Counted from the stretch's first letter, positions 1 to 9,441 are shown. The stretch is 64,000 nt of DNA from Enemella evansiae (GCF_002250705.1 NZ_NMVP01000033.1:62001-126000); one strand, 5' to 3'. Translations and numbers: made by a program. The notes: generated by a model from the letters alone, not told the origin.

Positions 1-1
1 G

Positions 2-253
2 GGTGCCACCGGACCGGCGACCATCGTGCTCGCCCCCGGTGACGAGCAGACCGCGGCGGACCCCTGGTTCGTGCGCACCGGTGACTATCCCGGGATCGGT
101 TCGGCCGTCGCCTGGGAACGGCCCGCGGTCGTCGAACCGGGGCGCCGGTTCATCCGCTCGGTGCGTGCGGTGATCGCCGACGGCGAGCTCGATCCCGCGG
201 ACGCGATGGGCCGCCTCGCCGACGCGGTGCCTCAGCCCGGCAGCGCGTTGTAG
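2..253 (+). CDS. PmoA (DUF6807)-family protein, C-terminal end
   Basis: Last 83 codons of a gene that enters from the left edge, stopping at TAG 251-253. The piece with PWFVRTGDYPG, then AWERP, then a basic stretch leading to VIADGELD resembles the C-terminus of the PmoA/DUF6807 family, whose members often sit in sugar-catabolism loci; their biochemical role is poorly defined. Its 3' end overlaps the end of the convergent membrane-protein gene by 22 bp. Family assignment rests on a short fragment, and the start and neighbours lie outside the window. Confidence 0.6.
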   Translation, partial: GATGPATIVLAPGDEQTAADPWFVRTGDYPGIGSAVAWERPAVVEPGRRFIRSVRAVIADGELDPADAMGRLADAVPQPGSAL

Positions 254-1131
254 ATCTCGGTGGTCACCGCGGCCATCTGGCCCATGTCGGCCTGCGGGTC
301 GGCGCCGACGACCACCAGCAGCCCGCCCTTGAGCAGCGTCACGCACTCCACCCGGATGTCGACCCGGCCGCAGCTCACCGGACCGAAGCGATTCCGGTTG
401 CCGAGCCCCGAGTGGGCATCCAGGTCGGTGAGCGAGGCGACCGGCGAGTTCATGGTGAGCGCATAGACCGCGCCCGGACCCGGCTGGCCCTCGACGGGCT
501 GGTAGTGCGCCCGGTCGATGTTGCCGAACGGCAGCCTGGCCTCGTCCCGGCCGGCGTCGCGCCGCAGGCCGTCGACCCGGGCCGGCAGCTTGGCCTCCTC
601 GACGGGTTTGGCGAAGGCGGCGACCGCCCGGCGGGGCGCCACCCGGCCGGCATCCGGCTCGGTACCCCGCGGGTTCAGCAGCCAGGCGGCCAGGATCGCG
701 ACCCCGGCCAGGGTCACCAGCGCGATCAGCTGCACCCGGCGGGTGGGTCGGCCGGCCACCTTCGGCGGCGGCGATCCGGGCGGCGGCTCGTCGCGGCCGG
801 GTACGCGGTGGTGGCCATGCCGCTCCTCGGTGCGCCGCTGCTGGCTGGGTCGCGGCTGGCCCGGCTGTTGCGGACCGGCCGGCTGCTGGCCGGCGGCCGG
901 CGTACGCTCCCACAGGCTCTCATCGGTGAGCCGGTTGCGGGTGTAGCGCTGACCGGACCACTGCCCCACCTCGTCCCGCCGGGGCGGGCCGGGTCGGATC
1001 TGGGTCAGGTCGGCTTCCGGGTCCGGTTCCGGTGCGGGGTCGGGGCGACGGGCGGGGCGCAGCACGGTGTCGTCCGGCCGCTCCTCCTCCGCCCGGTCGT
1101 CACCCCATTCGCGCCCGTTGTCCCAGGACAT
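232..1131 (-). CDS. Proline/arginine-rich single-pass membrane protein
   Basis: 299 aa of unknown function. The first ~130 residues are charged and rich in Pro, Gln and Arg, so probably disordered and cytoplasmic. One hydrophobic segment follows (about residues 134-152, LIALVTLAGVAILAAWLL), then a ~145-residue domain that should be outside. Two cysteines (SCG and ECV) near the end could form a disulfide. The start is one base after the gatB stop, so it is the last gene of the gatCAB operon. The topology is the usual one for actinobacterial envelope proteins with a disordered tail; no catalytic motif is visible. Confidence 0.8.
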   Translation of the reverse strand: MSWDNGREWGDDRAEEERPDDTVLRPARRPDPAPEPDPEADLTQIRPGPPRRDEVGQWSGQRYTRNRLTDESLWERTPAAGQQPAGPQQPGQPRPSQQRRTEERHGHHRVPGRDEPPPGSPPPKVAGRPTRRVQLIALVTLAGVAILAAWLLNPRGTEPDAGRVAPRRAVAAFAKPVEEAKLPARVDGLRRDAGRDEARLPFGNIDRAHYQPVEGQPGPGAVYALTMNSPVASLTDLDAHSGLGNRNRFGPVSCGRVDIRVECVTLLKGGLLVVVGADPQADMGQMAAVTTEIYNALPG

Positions 1132-1132
1132 C

Positions 1133-2641
1133 TCAGGTCAGCTTCTCCAGGATCAGCTCGCGTACCCGGCCGGCGTCGGCCTGGCCGCGCATCGCCTTCA
1201 TCACCGAACCGATCAGCGCACCGGCGGCCTGCACCTTGCCGGCCCGGATCTTTTCTGCCACATCAGGATTTGCGGCGATCGCCTCGTCGACGGCGGCGCT
1301 CAGTGCACCGTCGTCGGAGACCACGGCCAGACCCCGGTCGGCGACGACCTGGTCCGGTTCACCCTCCCCGGCGAGCACCCCGTCGATGACCTGGCGGGCC
1401 AGCTTGTCGTTGATGGTGCCGGCGTCGACGAGCCGCTGCACCGCCGCGACCTGGGCGGGGGTGATCGCCAGTTCGGCGAGACCGACCCCGGCCTCGTTGG
1501 CGCGCCGGGAGAGCTCCCCGAGCCACCACTTGCGGGCGGCGGGCGCGGGCGCACCGGCGGCGACGGTCTGCTCCATCACCTCGAGCGCATCGGCATTGGT
1601 GATGTCGGTCATCTCGGCGTCGCTGAAGCCCCACTCGGACTGCAGCCGCTTCAGGCGTACGCCCGGCGCCTCGGGCAGGGTCGCGCGCAGCTGCTCCACC
1701 CATTCCCGCGACGGCGCGATCGGCACCAGATCGGGTTCGGGGAAGTAGCGGTAGTCCTCCGCGGTCTCCTTGGAGCGGCCGGCGGTGGTGAGCTGGTCGC
1801 CCTCGTGCCACATCCGGGTCTCCTGGACCACCCGCTGGCCGGCGTCCAGCCGGGCCGCCTGCCGGGTGATCTCGTAGCGGACGGCATTCTCGACCGAGCG
1901 CAGCGAGTTGACGTTCTTGGTCTCGCTGCGGGTGCCGAACTCGTCGGCGGGAGTGGGCCGCAGGGACAGGTTCGCATCGCAGCGCAGGTTGCCCTGCTCC
2001 ATCCGGGCGTCGGAGACCTTGAGCGCCTTCATCAGCTCGCGCAGCGCGGCGACGTAGGCGCGGGCGACCTCGGGGGCCCGCTCGCCGGCGCCGGTGATCG
2101 GCCGGGTGACGATCTCGATCAGCGGTACGCCGCAGCGGTTGTAGTCCAGCAGCGAATGGTCCGCACCGTGGATCCGGCCGGTGGCCCCGCCGACGTGGGT
2201 GGACTTGCCGGTGTCCTCCTCCATGTGCGCGCGTTCGATCTCGATCCGGAACGGCGTACCGTCGTCCAGCTCGATGTCCAGGTGTCCGTCGAAGGCGATC
2301 GGCTCGTCGTACTGGCTGATCTGGTAGTTCTTCGGCATGTCCGGATAGAAGTAGTTCTTCCGCGCGAACCGGCACCAGTCGGCGATCTCGCAGTTCAGCG
2401 CCAGCCCGATCCGGATCGCCGACTCCACCGCCGACCCGTTCACCACCGGCATCGAACCCGGCAGGCCCAGGCAGACCGGGCAGGTCTGGGTGTTCGGTGC
2501 GGCACCGAAGGCGGTGGAGCATCCGCAGAACATCTTGGAGGCGGTGTTCAGCTCGACATGCACCTCCAGACCCATCACCGGGTCGTAGCGGCGCAGTGCC
2601 TCGTCGTAGTCGACGACGGGCTCGAGGGTGTCGGTGCTCAT
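1133..2641 (-). CDS. gatB: Aspartyl/glutamyl-tRNA amidotransferase subunit B
   Basis: 502 aa, normal for GatB. It binds misacylated Glu-tRNA(Gln) or Asp-tRNA(Asn) and performs the ATP-dependent activation step of transamidation. The N-terminus [19 protein letters not shown] and the cysteine-bearing loop with [13 protein letters not shown] are the conserved cradle and metal-binding parts; the C-terminal third is the helical and YqeY-like tail (about 350-502) that holds tRNA. The ATG at 2641 was chosen because it overlaps the gatA stop in an ATGA, giving translational coupling; a longer in-frame upstream extension would run into gatA. Third gene of gatC-gatA-gatB. Confidence 0.97.
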   Translation of the reverse strand: MSTDTLEPVVDYDEALRRYDPVMGLEVHVELNTASKMFCGCSTAFGAAPNTQTCPVCLGLPGSMPVVNGSAVESAIRIGLALNCEIADWCRFARKNYFYPDMPKNYQISQYDEPIAFDGHLDIELDDGTPFRIEIERAHMEEDTGKSTHVGGATGRIHGADHSLLDYNRCGVPLIEIVTRPITGAGERAPEVARAYVAALRELMKALKVSDARMEQGNLRCDANLSLRPTPADEFGTRSETKNVNSLRSVENAVRYEITRQAARLDAGQRVVQETRMWHEGDQLTTAGRSKETAEDYRYFPEPDLVPIAPSREWVEQLRATLPEAPGVRLKRLQSEWGFSDAEMTDITNADALEVMEQTVAAGAPAPAARKWWLGELSRRANEAGVGLAELAITPAQVAAVQRLVDAGTINDKLARQVIDGVLAGEGEPDQVVADRGLAVVSDDGALSAAVDEAIAANPDVAEKIRAGKVQAAGALIGSVMKAMRGQADAGRVRELILEKLT

Positions 2642-4173
2642 GCCAGACTTCCTTCCAGGGTGGGAATCCGGTCCAGCAGCGGACCGCCCCACTGCTCGCG
2701 CAGGCTGCGTTCCAGCGCCGCCCCGACCCGATAGAGCCGGTCATCGGCGCGCGGCGGCGCCATCACGTGGAAGCCGATCGGCAGGCCCTCGGCGGACAGT
2801 CCGACCGGGAAGGACGCGGAGGCGTTGCCGGCCAGGTTGGACGGGATCGTGCAGAGGTCGTTCTTGTACATCGCCAGCGGATCGTCGACCCGTTCACCGA
2901 GCCGGAACGCGGTGGTCGGCGTGGTCGGTGAGACCAGCACATCCGCCTGGCTGAAGGCGTTCTCGAAGTCGCGGCTGATCAGGGTGCGCACCTTCTGCGC
3001 CGAGCCGTAGTAGGCGTCGTAGTAACCGGCCGACAGCGCATAGGTGCCGATGATGATCCGGCGCTTCACCTCGGCACCGAAGCCGGCCTCGCGGGTGGCG
3101 GCCATCACCTCCTCGGCGGAGCGGACGCCGTCGTCGCCGACCCGCAGCCCGTAGCGCATCGCATCGAAGCGGGCCAGGTTGGAGGAGGCCTCGGCGGGCA
3201 GGATCAGATAGTAGGCCGCCAGCGCGTACTCGAAGTGCGGGCAGGAGACCTCGACCACCTCGGCACCGAGGGATTCCAACAGGGCAACGGTTTCGTTGAA
3301 CTTCGCCTCGACCTCCGGCGCGTACCCCTCGCCACCGAGTTCGCGGACCACACCGACCTTCAGGCCGGAGACGTCGCCGCTGCGGGCGGCGCTCACCACG
3401 TCCGGGACGGGGGCGTCGATCGAGGTGGCATCGCGCGGATCGTGGCCGCCGATCACCTGGTGCAGCAGTGCGGCGTCGAGCACCGAGCGGGTGCAGGGGC
3501 CGGGTTGGTCGAGGCTGGAGGCGAGCGCGATCAGCCCGTAGCGGGAGGTGCCGCCATAGGTCGGTTTGACCCCGACGGTGCCGGTGAAGGCGGCGGGCTG
3601 ACGGATCGAGCCACCGGTGTCGGTACCGATGGCCAGCGGCGCCTCGAAGGCGGCCAGCGCGGCCGCGGAGCCGCCGCCGGAGCCGCCGGGGATCCGGTCC
3701 AGCGCCCACGGGTTGTGGGTCGGGCCGTAGCCGGAGTTCTCGGTGGAGGAACCCATCGCGAACTCGTCCATGTTGGTCTTGCCGAGCAGCACCAGGCCGG
3801 CGTCGATCAGTCGCTGGGTGACGGTGGCGCTGTAGGGCGGCAGGTAGCCCTCGAGGATCTTCGAGCCGGCCGTGGTCGGTACGCCCTGCTGGGTGAGCAC
3901 GTCCTTGAGAGCGAGCGGTACGCCGGCAAGCGGGCCGAGCTTCTCCCCCGCGGCGCGGCGCCGGTCGATCTCCCGGGCGGTCGCCAGGGCACGGTCGGTG
4001 TCGACGTGCAGGAAGGCGTGCACGGCCCCATCGACGGCGGAGATCTGGTCCAGGCAGGCGGTGGTGAGGGCCTCGGAGGTGGTCTCCCCGGCCTCCATCG
4101 CCCGGACGAGCTGGTGCGCGTCGGCGCGCAGCAGGTCCTTGGTGCCGGTGTTGATCGTGGTCTGCTCGCTCAT
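2638..4173 (-). CDS. gatA: Aspartyl/glutamyl-tRNA amidotransferase subunit A
   Basis: 511 aa amidase-signature enzyme that hydrolyses glutamine and supplies ammonia to GatB. The triad is visible: Lys in ALKDVLT, cis-Ser in [10 protein letters not shown], and the nucleophile Ser in [12 protein letters not shown]. Start ATG 4173 overlaps the gatC stop (ATGA), and the stop overlaps the gatB start the same way, so the three subunits are translationally coupled. The pfkA gene that separates gatA and gatB in M. tuberculosis is absent here. Confidence 0.97.
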   Translation of the reverse strand: MSEQTTINTGTKDLLRADAHQLVRAMEAGETTSEALTTACLDQISAVDGAVHAFLHVDTDRALATAREIDRRRAAGEKLGPLAGVPLALKDVLTQQGVPTTAGSKILEGYLPPYSATVTQRLIDAGLVLLGKTNMDEFAMGSSTENSGYGPTHNPWALDRIPGGSGGGSAAALAAFEAPLAIGTDTGGSIRQPAAFTGTVGVKPTYGGTSRYGLIALASSLDQPGPCTRSVLDAALLHQVIGGHDPRDATSIDAPVPDVVSAARSGDVSGLKVGVVRELGGEGYAPEVEAKFNETVALLESLGAEVVEVSCPHFEYALAAYYLILPAEASSNLARFDAMRYGLRVGDDGVRSAEEVMAATREAGFGAEVKRRIIIGTYALSAGYYDAYYGSAQKVRTLISRDFENAFSQADVLVSPTTPTTAFRLGERVDDPLAMYKNDLCTIPSNLAGNASASFPVGLSAEGLPIGFHVMAPPRADDRLYRVGAALERSLREQWGGPLLDRIPTLEGSLA

Positions 4174-4475
4174 GCCGACTCCCCCAGGATCCGCGGGACG
4201 CGGAAGCGGTCGTCCTCGGCGGCCGGCGCCATCGCGAGCGCCTCCTCGACCGGCAGCGAGGGGGTGTTCTCGTCGGGGCGGAAGACGTTGGTGAGCGGTT
4301 CGGGGTGCGAGGTCGGCGGCACGACGCTGGTGTCGAGCTCGTTGACCGTGGCGACCGATTCGAGGATCACCGACAGCTGCGGCGCGAGTTCGCCGAGTTC
4401 CTCGGCACTGAGCTCGATCCGCGCCAACCGGCCGAGCCGGGCGACATCGTCCGCGGTCAACGACACGCTCTCCAC
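4170..4475 (-). CDS. gatC: Aspartyl/glutamyl-tRNA amidotransferase subunit C
   Basis: 101 aa with the typical GatC opening [20 protein letters not shown], a small helical subunit that wraps around GatA and stabilises the GatCAB complex. The GTG at 4475 is preceded at the right distance by CCAGGAGGACC, a strong Shine-Dalgarno, and gives the usual family length; an ATG 27 bases further upstream (4502) lacks such a site. First gene of the operon. Confidence 0.94.
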   Translation of the reverse strand: MESVSLTADDVARLGRLARIELSAEELGELAPQLSVILESVATVNELDTSVVPPTSHPEPLTNVFRPDENTPSLPVEEALAMAPAAEDDRFRVPRILGESA

Positions 4476-4564
4476 CTGTGGTCCTCCTGGGCTGTTGTTC
4501 ATCACCCGCGACCTTATCGCGCGCGCGGTAGTCAGCGCTGCGCTCGCCACGGTCATCGACCCCA

Positions 4565-4626
4565 CGGTCATCGAGTAGCTGGCCCGGCGCAGCGAAGCGG
4601 AGCCGGGGCAGCGTGTCGAGATGACC
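4565..4626. repeat. Intergenic hairpin repeat, copy A
   Basis: Between gatC and the ACT gene. Flanks GAGTAGC and GCGTGTCGAG enclose stem arms 4580-4588 and 4602-4610 (TGGCCCGGC / GCCGGGGCA, one mismatch) around the loop GCAGCGAAGCGGA. The loop and flanks recur at 12776-12836, 44949-44993 and 62711-62759, while the arms differ. Confidence 0.8.
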
Positions 4627-4709
4627 AGACCCGCCCCACACCCGCGCCTACCCCATCCCACAACGCGACGCGAAACGGCCCCGTCACATCCGGATGCAAG
4701 ACTGTTGGC

Positions 4710-5327
4710 GTGTTCCTGATCCGCCTGTCCCTACCCGACCGCCCCGGTGCCCTGGGTGCCGTGGCGAGCGCCCTCGGCACGATCGGCGGCGACATCCAGG
4801 CCGTCGAGATCGTGGGCCGTCAGGACGGTCGCGTGGTCGACGACTTCATGGTGGTGCTGCCGGACAACGTGATGCCCGACAACGCGGTCAGCGCCTGCAC
4901 GCAGGTCGGTGGGGTCGAGGCGCTGTGGTGCTCGCGCTACCCGGGTGGCGCCGGACTGCAGTCCGATGTCGAGGCGCTGGAGCGGATGCTGGCCGACCCG
5001 GACAACGCGGCGGCGATCCTGACCGAGACCGCGCCGGTGGTGTTCCACTCCCATTGGGCGGTGCTGGTGGACCGCGCGGCGCACACGGTGCTGCATTCGA
5101 CCCCGATGGCGCCGGATCTGGACTGCACCGCGCTGGCCAAGCTGGAACCGCTGGATCAGACCGGCAGCGGTGAACTGCCCAGCGGCTGGGTGGACGGCTG
5201 GGTCGAGACCACGTACGCCGCCGCGCCGCTGGGTGGTTCCCGCTCGGTCGTGCTCGGCCGGCACGGCGGTCCGGCCTTCCTCGCCGCCGAACTCGCCCGG
5301 TTGCGGCATCTGGCCGCGATGATCTGA
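4710..5327 (+). CDS. ACT-domain amino-acid-binding protein (Rv3013-like)
   Basis: 205 aa. The N-terminal ~75 residues form an ACT domain (FLIRLSLPDRPGALGAVASAL, ligand-binding Gly/Pro loop), likely sensing an amino acid; the remainder resembles a second regulatory half with no known catalytic motif. It sits divergent to gatC, exactly as Rv3013 does in M. tuberculosis. The GTG start at 4710 has no Shine-Dalgarno but lies 7 bases after a weak -10-like AAGACT (4698-4703), so a leaderless mRNA is possible. Function unknown; a role linked to Gln/Glu or Asn/Asp status is an inference from the neighbours. Confidence 0.82.
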   Translation: MFLIRLSLPDRPGALGAVASALGTIGGDIQAVEIVGRQDGRVVDDFMVVLPDNVMPDNAVSACTQVGGVEALWCSRYPGGAGLQSDVEALERMLADPDNAAAILTETAPVVFHSHWAVLVDRAAHTVLHSTPMAPDLDCTALAKLEPLDQTGSGELPSGWVDGWVETTYAAAPLGGSRSVVLGRHGGPAFLAAELARLRHLAAMI

Positions 5328-5390
5328 CCGGCCCTCACGCCGTCGCATCCCGCCTACCGGGCCCGGGCAAACCGATGGTGCTCTGATCCC

Positions 5391-5492
5391 CAGGAAGCAT
5401 CAAGGATGCGCTTGATACCTCTGAGGCATCAAACAAATCCTTGATGCTTCCTAGGCATCAAACAAATCCTTGATGCTTCCTGGGCATCAAAG
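5391..5492. repeat. TTGATGC / GCATCAA iteron-like array
   Basis: An AT-richer island after the ACT gene. A unit GGCATCAAACAAATCCTTGA, continuing with TGCTTCCT, starts at 5425 and again at 5454, with a third start (GGCATCAA) at 5483, so the period is 29 bp. Each unit is itself an inverted repeat (GCATCAA, 8-nt spacer, TTGATGC). Left of it, GGAAGCATCAAGGA (5393-5406) is the reverse complement of the unit's TCCTTGATGCTTCC. It could be a multi-copy protein-binding site or a complex terminator for the converging genes on either side. Confidence 0.75.
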
Positions 5493-5628
5493 CCGTATCG
5501 CTCCAACCGGGTATCGCGAATCAACGGGCGGCCACACCTACCGGCCCGTCGTGCCGGGAGCGCTGAGGATCGCTCGGCAGAGCACCGTGTCATCCCGATC
5601 CCCGACCGGCTCCACGACTGTCATCCGT

Positions 5629-6036
5629 TCAGCGGTACATCGTCCAGAAGATGTACCCGGCGATCGTCACGACGATGATCGCGATCACGAAGAGCAGCGG
5701 GATGATCCAGCGCCAGCGCTTCTTCGGCTTGGTGGTGGGCAGGTCGGTGGGGCCCCAGGCGCCGATGTTCGGGCGGATCCGTGCCGGGACCGTACCGTTC
5801 AGGTTCAGGTCGGAGAAGATCTTGCTGGGCTGCTTCGCCGGCGGCGGCCCCGGGGGCTGCGGGACCAGCGGCCCGGCGGCCCGTTGCGCCGGGAGCGGCG
5901 GTTGCCGGGTGTCCTGCGGCGGCCCGGCATGGGCCCGGGCCGGCGCGGGGGCCGGTTCGCGTTCGCGCAGCACGGTGGGCCGATCCTGCTCGGCGATCGG
6001 CCGGTCATCGGGCACGGTCTGCGGGTCCTCGGGCAC
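5629..6036 (-). CDS. Small proline-rich, C-terminally anchored membrane protein
   Basis: About 135 aa, unknown function. A Pro/Ala/Arg-rich, probably disordered N-terminal 80 residues is followed by a short conserved-looking stretch (KIFSDLNLNGTVPARIRPN), a basic KKRWRW and a hydrophobic anchor near the C-terminus (about 107-130, IIPLLFVIAIIVVTIAGYIFW). This gives a cytoplasmic, tail-anchored topology. GTG 6036 sits 7 bases after a -10-like TACGCT and may be leaderless; a TTG at 6063 in the same frame is the alternative start. Confidence 0.65.
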   Translation of the reverse strand: MPEDPQTVPDDRPIAEQDRPTVLREREPAPAPARAHAGPPQDTRQPPLPAQRAAGPLVPQPPGPPPAKQPSKIFSDLNLNGTVPARIRPNIGAWGPTDLPTTKPKKRWRWIIPLLFVIAIIVVTIAGYIFWTMYR

Positions 6037-6075
6037 GCACCCAGCGTAGAGGGTGCGGGCCAATGACCCCCGACC

Positions 6076-6438
6076 TCACTCCCCTTTCAGCGCACCCAGG
6101 TACGCACCCAGCGCGTCCCGCCGCGCGACCATGCAGTCGACGCAGTGGCACATCCGCTGCCACTCGGACTCGGCCGCCTCGACCGTGCCCGGATCGACGT
6201 GCTCGTGAAAGATCCCGCCGCTGTCGGTGAGCGCGTCGATCAGTTGGGCGACCAGCGCGGTCGGCACCCCGGCATCGATCAACCCCTTGATCTGCCGGGT
6301 CCGCGGCAGCTGCTCCGCCGCGTACACCCGGTAGCCGTTGCCGTCCCGTCCGGCCGGTGCCAGCAACCCGGTGTCCTCGTAGTGCCGCAGCATCCGCGCG
6401 CTGGTGCCCAGCTCCGCGGCGAACTCACCGATCAACAT
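6076..6438 (-). CDS. MerR-family transcriptional regulator
   Basis: 120 aa, about the usual core MerR length. Residues 1-70 are the winged helix: MLIGEFAAELGTSARMLRHYED, then GRDGNGYRVY and the helix up to LIDAL. A dimerisation helix follows, and a cysteine cluster Cys97-x-Cys99-x2-Cys102 (MCHCVDC) lies near the C-terminus, where metal- or redox-sensing MerR proteins carry their ligand cysteines. The effector is unknown. The gene is divergent from, and its promoter lies within, a hydrolase remnant. Confidence 0.85.
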   Translation of the reverse strand: MLIGEFAAELGTSARMLRHYEDTGLLAPAGRDGNGYRVYAAEQLPRTRQIKGLIDAGVPTALVAQLIDALTDSGGIFHEHVDPGTVEAAESEWQRMCHCVDCMVARRDALGAYLGALKGE

Positions 6439-6450
6439 GGGCCTGTTCTC

Positions 6451-6753
6451 ACCATCCGCAACCATGACAGGGAATTCGCCGCCCGACTCGACCAGGCGTA
6501 CGACCTCACCACCCCGCCGGAGGAGCGCTTCACCACCTTCGACCATCCGTCGCTGCTGCTCACCGGCCGCCGGGACGACAGCGTCGGCTTCGCCGACCAG
6601 TTCGAGCTGCTGGAGTCCTATCCGCGGATGACCTATGTGGTGTTCGACGATGCCGGCCACAACGTGCACCTGGACCGGCCGACCCTCGCCACCGTGCTGT
6701 TCGCCGACTGGCTCGACCGCCTCGAGCAGGCCCCTCAGCGCGCCGAGCGGTGA
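6451..6753 (+). pseudogene. Remnant of an alpha/beta hydrolase (C-terminal ~95 residues only)
   Basis: An open frame ending at 6753 encodes the last third of an alpha/beta-hydrolase: FDHPSLLLTGRRDDSVGFAD (strand plus acid residue loop), then YVVFDDAGHNVHLDRP, carrying the catalytic His of AGH, and the terminal helix FADWLDRLE. The nucleophile elbow and oxyanion part are missing: homology begins near 6460, and everything upstream is the MerR gene on the other strand. No ribosome site or plausible start precedes it. It overlaps the 3' end of the RpiR gene by 19 bp. Best read as debris of a deletion or rearrangement. Confidence 0.7.
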
Positions 6754-7616
6754 TGCCCGCGGACCGCCTCCCGGGTGGCCGCCACGGCCTCCACCGCGCG
6801 GTCGTAGCGGTGCTGGGCGGCCGCCAGGAAGAGGCAGTCCACCACCATCAGTGCCGCGATCCGCGACGCCATCGCCCCCGAACGCAACGGCGTCTCATCG
6901 GCGGCGGTGGTCAGCACCAACCCCGCGGTACGCCCCAGCGGGGACGCCGGGAAGTTGGTGATCGCCACCGTCGCCGCGCCCCGACCGGCGGCCGCTTCGA
7001 GCACCTCGATGGCCTCGGTGGTGGTGCCGGTGTGGCTGACCGCGATCGCCACATCGCCCGCGCCGAGCAGGGTGGCCGAGGCCAGCGCCTGGTGCGGATC
7101 GGACCAGGCATAGGCGACGACTCCGATCCGGTGCAGCTTCTGCTGCAGGTCACCGGCGACCATGCCGCTGGCGTGCGCACCGTAGAGGTCGACCCGCCGG
7201 GCGCCGGCGACCAGCCGGGCCACCTCGGCGAGCACCTCGCGATCGAGTTGCTGCCCGGTCTCCTCCACCGCCCGCGCCCCGGCACCGGTCACCTTGGCGA
7301 CGATCTCGTCGATCGAGTCGTCGGCGGTGATGTCCCCCACCGGATGGGTGAGCCGGCCGTTGTCGGCGGACGCCTCGGCGAGCGCCAATCGCAGCTCCGG
7401 ATAACCCTTCAGCCCCAGCCGGCGGGCGAACCGCAGCACCGAGGTCTCCGAGGTGGAGGCGCGGTCCGCCAGTTCGGTGATCGTCATCGCGGCCACCACC
7501 CGCGGGTCGCCCAGCACCACCTCGGCGACCCGCTCCTCGGCCGGTGCCAGGCCGGGCCGCAATGCCCGCAACCGCACCAGGACCGGGGTGGCCTGATTCT
7601 GGGCACCTTCTGTCAT
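6735..7616 (-). CDS. MurR/RpiR-family regulator (cell-wall sugar recycling)
   Basis: 293 aa. The N-terminal RpiR helix-turn-helix (about 15-90, with ITELADRASTSETSVLRFAR) is followed by a SIS sugar-phosphate domain (about 125-270, with YGAHASGMVAGD and AIAVSHTGTTTEAIEV). In this family the SIS domain binds phosphorylated amino sugars such as MurNAc-6-phosphate. It lies downstream of AmiE-, NamZ- and NagZ-like genes on the same strand, the company that MurR (YbbH) keeps in Bacillus subtilis, which supports a MurNAc-responsive role. Start ATG 7616; no murQ or murP lies in the window. Confidence 0.9.
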   Translation of the reverse strand: MTEGAQNQATPVLVRLRALRPGLAPAEERVAEVVLGDPRVVAAMTITELADRASTSETSVLRFARRLGLKGYPELRLALAEASADNGRLTHPVGDITADDSIDEIVAKVTGAGARAVEETGQQLDREVLAEVARLVAGARRVDLYGAHASGMVAGDLQQKLHRIGVVAYAWSDPHQALASATLLGAGDVAIAVSHTGTTTEAIEVLEAAAGRGAATVAITNFPASPLGRTAGLVLTTAADETPLRSGAMASRIAALMVVDCLFLAAAQHRYDRAVEAVAATREAVRGHHRSAR

Positions 7617-7699
7617 GCGCTGGATCGTAGTGCCCGCCCGGGCCCGGCCGGTGTCATCGGCACGGACCCGGGCGTGCCCCCGAGTCTGTGGCCCGCTGG

Positions 7700-9430
7700 T
7701 CAGCGGTTCGTCCTGGTCCAGTTGCTGGCGATGAAGCGACCCGGTTCCTTCTCGCCGTCGACCTTGACCCCGCCGCGGACCTGGATGTCGTCGACGTAGA
7801 CGCCGCGGCCCAGATAGATCGCGTCGGTGGTGTGCCGCCAGCGCAGCGTCTGTGCGCCCGCCGGCAGCGATGCGTCGATCCGCACCCAGCGGCGTACCCC
7901 CGAGGTCGCCCAGGACCCGTCGGTGGCCAGCGATTCGCCGTCGGACAACTGCACCGTGAACGGCACCTTGGTCCAGGTCGCACCACCGTCGGTGGATCGC
8001 TCCAGCACCAGCGGATCGGTCTCCTCGACATCGACCATCGCGTCGAACCGGACACTGGCGCCACTGCCGCCGACCTGCAGCGGCAGGTCGAGAGTGGCGG
8101 TCGTCTTGTTGGTCACCCCGGTGAACCAGGCATCGGGTCCCTTGTCCGGGCGGACCGGCATGGACAGCGCCAGCCCCTGCGCCCAGTCCCGGCGGGCCGG
8201 GTTGACCGACCCCCAGTCGCGGGAGGGGTGCACCCGGTTGGTGAGCAGCACCGCGAACGAGCGGGAGGCGAAATCGATGACGATCGAGGTGCCGGTGTAA
8301 CCGGTGTGCCCGGCCTCCTTCGGCGCGGACAGGCCCTCGGCGTACCACCGCTGGTTGAGTTCGAAGCCCAGCCCGTGGTCGTTGCCGGGGAACTTCGAGT
8401 TGAAGTTCCGGGTGAGCAGATCGACCGATTCGGGCTTGAGGATGCGGTTCTTGTTGTAGCTGCCGCCGTTCAGCAGCGTCTGGCTGAGGATGGCCAGATC
8501 GCCGGCGGTGGAGAACACCCCGGCATGTCCGGCGACGCCGCCGAGGGACCAGGCGTTCTCATCGTGCACCTCACCCCAGACCATGCCCCGCGGCGGCGCG
8601 GTCTGATACTCGGTGGCCGCGGTCCGCCGCTTGTCGGTCGGGTTGTAACCGGTGTCGGTCATGCCCAGCGGCCTGGTGATCCGTTCGGCGACGGCGGTGT
8701 CCAGGCCCTGTCCGGTGAGCCGTTCGACCATCACCCCGAGCGCGATCAGGTTCAGATCGGAATAGCGGTAGACGGTGTCCGGCGGATTGGTCGGGGTGGC
8801 GTTCATCACCGCGGCGATCCGGGATTCCTTGTCCGGGTACGCCGACCAGAGCGGCAGCCAGGCGGGCAGCGCCGAGGTGTGGGTGAGCAGGTTGCGGACA
8901 GTCAGGGTGTCCTTGCCCTGGCCGCCGAACTCAGGCAGGTAGCGGGCCACCGGGGCATCGAGCTCGACGGTGCCCTCCTCGATCAGCTGGACCACCACCA
9001 GCGAGGTGAACAGCTTGGACACCGAGGCCAGGTCGAAGATGGTGTCCTGGCGCATCGGTACCCGTTCGTTCTCGGGCAGCTTGGTGGTGGCATCGGCGTA
9101 GAGTCGCGCGTAACCGCTGGCCTCGGTGGCGACGATCGCCCCGTCGTGGCCCATCACCCCGACCGCGCCGGGATAGAGCGGTTTCGGGGCGGCCGACTGG
9201 TAGGCCCGGATCTTGGCACGGGCGGCCTCGATCGGCGCGGGGTCGAGACCCATCTGCGCGGGCGTGGCGGTCCGCAGTTTCGTGTTGGGGCTGGCATATC
9301 CGCTGTAGGGACGGTCGAAATCGCGGGCCTGGGCGGCGGGGGTGTACGCCGCCCCGAGGGCCAGCACGGTGGCGCCCACGGCCACGACGCGCAGCGCGTT
9401 CCGGACGCGGGTGGTGCGCTTGAAGATCAT
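7700..9430 (-). CDS. Exported serine hydrolase, AmiE-like (beta-lactamase fold)
   Basis: 576 aa. A signal peptide (residues 1-36, ending AAQA) exports it. The catalytic domain (about 55-430) has SVSK (Ser136, Lys139), YSD (Tyr223) and a late HTG, the three motifs of class C beta-lactamase/DD-peptidase-type enzymes. Clustering with namZ, nagZ and an RpiR gene matches B. subtilis amiE (ybbE), which strips peptide from MurNAc-peptides; AmiE function is inferred from that context. Compared with AmiE it has an extra ~140-residue C-terminal beta-rich domain (about 430-565, ending GVYVDDIQVRGG) that looks like a jelly-roll carbohydrate- or wall-binding module. Start ATG 9430 is 11 bp after the namZ stop. 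Confidence 0.87.
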   Translation of the reverse strand: MIFKRTTRVRNALRVVAVGATVLALGAAYTPAAQARDFDRPYSGYASPNTKLRTATPAQMGLDPAPIEAARAKIRAYQSAAPKPLYPGAVGVMGHDGAIVATEASGYARLYADATTKLPENERVPMRQDTIFDLASVSKLFTSLVVVQLIEEGTVELDAPVARYLPEFGGQGKDTLTVRNLLTHTSALPAWLPLWSAYPDKESRIAAVMNATPTNPPDTVYRYSDLNLIALGVMVERLTGQGLDTAVAERITRPLGMTDTGYNPTDKRRTAATEYQTAPPRGMVWGEVHDENAWSLGGVAGHAGVFSTAGDLAILSQTLLNGGSYNKNRILKPESVDLLTRNFNSKFPGNDHGLGFELNQRWYAEGLSAPKEAGHTGYTGTSIVIDFASRSFAVLLTNRVHPSRDWGSVNPARRDWAQGLALSMPVRPDKGPDAWFTGVTNKTTATLDLPLQVGGSGASVRFDAMVDVEETDPLVLERSTDGGATWTKVPFTVQLSDGESLATDGSWATSGVRRWVRIDASLPAGAQTLRWRHTTDAIYLGRGVYVDDIQVRGGVKVDGEKEPGRFIASNWTRTNR

Positions 9431-9441
9431 CGCCGCACCCG

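Noticed and set aside
5425..5490. Second possible CRISPR-like array (29-bp period)
   Set aside because: Units are contiguous, only two complete copies exist and they are self-complementary, unlike repeat-spacer structure.
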